From the NCBI GenBank assembly GCA_050730675.1, contig JBOHNM010000056.1, positions 1-23,680 of the forward strand: DNA of 23,680 nucleotides. The letters run 5' to 3'. How positions within the stretch are numbered: position 1 is the first letter of the stretch; each line of letters begins with the position of its first letter. The position numbers and the translations under genes are program-made. Positions 22,526 through 23,680 of this stretch are shown one piece after another. The notes beneath the pieces are model-generated. The model was not told the DNA's origin and made no database searches. It saw nothing but the letters and a program-made list of their open reading frames with translations. The stretch comes from JBOHNM01 sp050730675 (GTDB taxonomy: Bacteria; Planctomycetota; Phycisphaerae; Phycisphaerales; UBA1924).

Positions 22526-23680
22526 ATGCGCACCAGCATCGCTCGTTTGGTCATCGGCGCCCTCATGCTCGCGTTGGGAATTCTGACGTCGCATGCGGCC
22601 CCGGCCCAGTCGGGATCGAACGCCAAATCTTTCCCCGACGAGTGGTATTTCCTCAACAACGGGAAGAAGTACGACACGCTTGCCGCGCTTGAGGGCAAGC
22701 CGGCGGCGGCACTCTCTATCGCGTCGTGGATCGGCACCGAGGCCACCATCGCCGGCAACAAGGGCAAGGTGATCATCGTCGATTTCTGGGCAACGTGGTG
22801 CGGCCCGTGCATGGCGGCGATCCCACACAATGTTGAACTGGTGAAGAAGTACGGTGACCAGGGGCTGGTCTTCATCGGCGTGCATGATTCCAACAGCGGC
22901 TGGGACAAAGCCGACGCCGTGGTGAAGGACAAGGGGATCAACTACCCCGTGGGTGTGGACAAGACGGGCGGCCAATCGACCAAGGACTACGGGCTCCAGT
23001 TCTGGCCGACCTACATCGCGATCGACCGCAACGGCGTCGTACGGGCCGCGGGCCTGACGCCCGACAAGGTTGAAAACGTCGTCAAGGTGCTGCTGGCCGA
23101 GCAGGGCAGCGGCGGCGGTGCATCGAGCGCAGGTCCATCAGAGTTTGGACCGGAGTTCTATCTCGGTGGAGCGTTGCGCCCCAAGGGGCTCCGCGAGATG
23201 GAGGGGAAGCCGGCGACCGCCTTGAAGGCCGAGTCATGGATCGGCGCCGAGCCCGTCGCCAAGGGTGGCGGCAAGCCCCTCGCGGGTGCGGTGACCGTGC
23301 TGACGTTCGTCTCGCCGTCTCTGTCTGTGTCGATGAAGGAGCTCGAGAAGCTGGCCACGCTGGAGAAGGAATTCGGCACCCAAGGCGTCACACTTATCGG
23401 CGTGTGCGACAACCGCGCGGGCGATGCGTGGACCAAGATGCAGGACTACGCCAAGGCCAAGAAGCTGACCTTGCCCCTCATGCAGGACACCATCGAAACC
23501 AAGCCCGCCACCACGGGCTCGACCATCACTACCCGTATCAACGCCACCGCCGCGGCGTACGGTGTCGATTTTTTTCCGGCCACGATTGTCATCGACCGTT
23601 CCGGCAAGGTGCGGGCTGCCGGCGTACGGGCCGACAAGCTCAAAGCTGTGGTCGAGAAGCTGCTGGGCGAGTCCGTGAGC
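22526..23680 (+). CDS. Exported tandem thioredoxin-like protein, 3' truncated
   Basis: The frame is open from the ATG at 22526 to the right edge (385 codons, no stop seen). A signal peptide (RLVIGALMLALGILTSHAAPA) precedes two related units. Unit 1 (about 45-195) is a TlpA/ResA-like thioredoxin domain with WCGPC at 91-95 and the cis-Pro region QFWPTYIAIDRNG. A Gly/Ser linker leads to unit 2 (about 210-385), which repeats EGKPA-T/A-AL, SWIG and the FFPATIVIDRSGKVRAAG ending but has SPSLSVS where CxxC should be. Unit 1 is probably an extracytoplasmic thiol-disulfide oxidoreductase; unit 2 is likely structural or substrate-binding. The 142-base upstream gap holds no strong promoter; TATCCT near 22480 is a weak -10 candidate. 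Confidence 0.9.
   Translation, partial: MRTSIARLVIGALMLALGILTSHAAPAQSGSNAKSFPDEWYFLNNGKKYDTLAALEGKPAAALSIASWIGTEATIAGNKGKVIIVDFWATWCGPCMAAIPHNVELVKKYGDQGLVFIGVHDSNSGWDKADAVVKDKGINYPVGVDKTGGQSTKDYGLQFWPTYIAIDRNGVVRAAGLTPDKVENVVKVLLAEQGSGGGASSAGPSEFGPEFYLGGALRPKGLREMEGKPATALKAESWIGAEPVAKGGGKPLAGAVTVLTFVSPSLSVSMKELEKLATLEKEFGTQGVTLIGVCDNRAGDAWTKMQDYAKAKKLTLPLMQDTIETKPATTGSTITTRINATAAAYGVDFFPATIVIDRSGKVRAAGVRADKLKAVVEKLLGESVS

Noticed and set aside
21157..22941. 594-codon open frame on the minus strand
   Set aside because: It lies opposite the HupE-like and thioredoxin genes, each of which has clear family motifs on the plus strand.

Overview
The window is GC-rich, densely coded bacterial DNA with short intergenic gaps and several start/stop overlaps. 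Gene content suggests a planctomycete, possibly of the Phycisphaerae: a secreted multidomain GH38 mannosidase, a fused HPr-EI-EIIA phosphotransferase protein, GC-rich codon use, and Shine-Dalgarno sites at only some genes. This placement is an inference; there is no rRNA or marker gene to confirm it.

Region 1 (2-5633, + strand) looks like one operon: a PspA/IM30-like coiled-coil protein (5' end outside the window), a lipoprotein substrate-binding protein of the NitT/TauT/urea-associated type, its permease and ATPase, and a large AAA+ ATPase. Gaps are 82, -1, 8 and -4 bases. It reads as a membrane-stress/transport unit.

Region 2 (5697-12575) is the most interesting part, an RNA-repair/RNA-surveillance locus. 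rtcR (minus strand) encodes the CARF plus AAA+ sigma-54 activator of rtc operons. A good sigma-54 promoter faces the other way and drives a Ro60/TROVE protein gene. Directly after it lie four tandem RNA modules (9101-9633). Each is closed by a long helix ending in CGA/TCG and carries the same loop block (ATGCC, 3-4 nt, GGGACTACAG). Modules 3 and 4 contain tRNA T-arm, acceptor and D-arm in circularly permuted order, the architecture of YrlA-type Y RNAs; module 2 keeps the T-arm and a GAAA-capped acceptor-like hairpin. A near-consensus sigma-70 promoter with a 9-codon ORF and hairpin follows. Next come a BCS1-type AAA ATPase with an N-terminal membrane segment and rtcA (RNA 3'-phosphate cyclase). 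A second, more decayed tRNA-like island follows rtcA. No rtcB ligase gene is present. The BCS1-like ATPase between Ro/Y RNAs and rtcA, and the multi-copy Y RNA array, are the best candidates for something undescribed.

Region 3 (12723-16674) is a self-contained fructose-type PTS: EIIC, EIIB, then an HPr-EI-EIIA fusion. Together these cover every phosphotransfer step from PEP to sugar.

Region 4 (16827-23680) holds an exported GH38 alpha-mannosidase with accessory C-terminal domains, a HupE/UreJ-type membrane protein 22 bases downstream, and an exported tandem thioredoxin-like protein that runs off the right edge and whose second domain has lost its CxxC.
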